Shown here piece after piece: positions 63,355 through 64,000 of a stretch of 64,000 nucleotides of DNA (positions within the stretch are counted from its first letter, which is position 1; each line of letters begins with the position of its first letter). The translations under genes were made by a program, and so were the position numbers. Under the pieces are notes generated by a model, which was not told the origin of the DNA, did not search any database, and was given only the letters and a program-made list of their open reading frames with translations. Source of the stretch: Streptomyces sp. CG1 (GTDB lineage Bacteria; Actinomycetota; Actinomycetes; Streptomycetales; Streptomycetaceae); assembly GCF_041080625.1 (NCBI RefSeq), contig NZ_CP163518.1, positions 186,001 to 250,000 of the forward strand, read 5' to 3'.

Positions 63355-64000
63355 TCATGGCGGTAGCGGGTCGAAGGTCAGGCCGGTCTCCGCAACGAAG
63401 CCGTCGAGGACGACGGGCCGGTACTGAAGGCGCTTGAGTCGGTTGCGGATCAGCGTCTCCAGCGCATCGAGGTGAGCGCGGCCAGGTTGGCCAGGCTGCG
63501 TTTGACGTGGGACCACACGCCCTCGACCGGGTTCAGGTCCGGGGCGTAGGCCGCGAGCAGCACGACGGTCAGCCAGGCTCGTTCAGCGATCATCTGTTTC
63601 ATGGTTGCCGACACGTGGGTGTTCAGCCGGTCCCAGACCAGGATGATCGGGGCTCTCAACTGCTGGTGGGCGGCGTCGATCAGCCCGATGTAGTCGCGTT
63701 CGGACAAGGAGCGTCGCTCGTTCTTGCGGCCGCGGTGGATGCGCAGCCGGTAGAACAGTCTCGTGCGCGCCCCGGGACGGACCGCGATCACTCCGGCGAT
63801 CGATACCCGCCCGGAGCTGCGCCCGGCCACCTTCACGATCGGGGTCTGGCCCCGACGTCCCCAGGTTCGGCCGCGCGGCGGCGTCAGATGCTGGCCTGCC
63901 TCGTCCTCGAAGCAAACGAAGGCGCCGAGCGCGGCCTGTGTCCTTTTACCGCAGGCCACGTTGCTTCTTTCCAGGCGGCGATCGCGAGCTCGTCGCGCTG
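63355..64000 (-). pseudogene. IS630-family transposase, frameshifted, cut by window edge
   Basis: The frame from the right edge reads FVCFEDEAGQHLTPPRGRTW (first Asp), RDYIGLIDAAHQQLRAPIIL, VWDRLNTHVSATMKQMIAER (second Asp) and AAYAPDLNPVEGVWSHVKRS (Glu). At about 63470 one base is missing. The real end (HLDALETLIRNRLKRLQYRP, VVLDGFVAETGLTFDPLPP) is in the next frame, stopping at 63355. The N-terminus lies beyond the window. Confidence 0.85.

Overview
The window is high-GC actinobacterial DNA with Streptomyces-type genes: AraC, MarR and SpoIIE-family regulators, many small secreted proteins, a modular PKS and actinomycete IS families. Gene-sized stretches alternate with a very high density of broken transposases and decayed genes, as is common in accessory or arm regions of Streptomyces replicons. 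This assignment is an inference from gene content; no rRNA, tRNA or CRISPR was seen.

Layout. Positions 1-12,000 hold small accessory genes (L7/L12-like protein, peptidoglycan-binding protein, DUF1330 protein, AAC(6')-like acetyltransferase, SpoIIE-type phosphatase, secreted proteins, a MarR regulator) among remnants of IS630, ISKra4, IS3, IS5 and a tyrosine recombinase. Positions 12,122-15,754 encode a fused 5-oxoprolinase/hydantoinase directly behind a decayed IS4 transposase. Positions 16,600-18,391 are an IS110 gene split by an IS630-type element with clear inverted repeats and a TA duplication.

Positions 18,715-38,317 are the core of the window. This minus-strand biosynthetic operon runs in the order fatty acyl-AMP ligase, a 4,601-residue PKS (ACP-KS-AT-DH-KR-ACP-KS-AT-DH-KR-ACP-condensation-FkbH), an ACP-thioester reductase protein, and an alpha/beta hydrolase with a cysteine at the nucleophile elbow. 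My reading is as follows. A fatty acid is activated and extended twice to a 4-methyl-2,4-dienoyl chain. The FkbH domain may supply a glyceryl unit on the ACP of the reductase protein. The condensation domain may join the two as an ester, and the reductase may release an aldehyde. This is a hypothesis built from domain order; I do not recognise a known product.

Positions 38,491-51,460 contain IS remnants, a secretory lipase divergent from a haloalkane-dehalogenase-like hydrolase, another hydrolase, a lipoprotein, an AraC regulator, and an IS5-type element that appears to carry a membrane-protein passenger gene. A 15-bp motif with 12 identities is shared by the regions upstream of the ligase operon and the lipase.

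Positions 52,533-60,230 contain a phytanoyl-CoA-dioxygenase gene cut in two by a 6,965-bp compound transposon. Deleting the element plus one copy of a 3-bp duplication restores the reading frame exactly. The element carries an MmpL transporter, a response regulator and a histidine kinase as an operon between one complete and one truncated copy of the same IS. The right end has a small secreted protein, a beta-helix-type membrane protein and another broken IS630 transposase that runs off the window.
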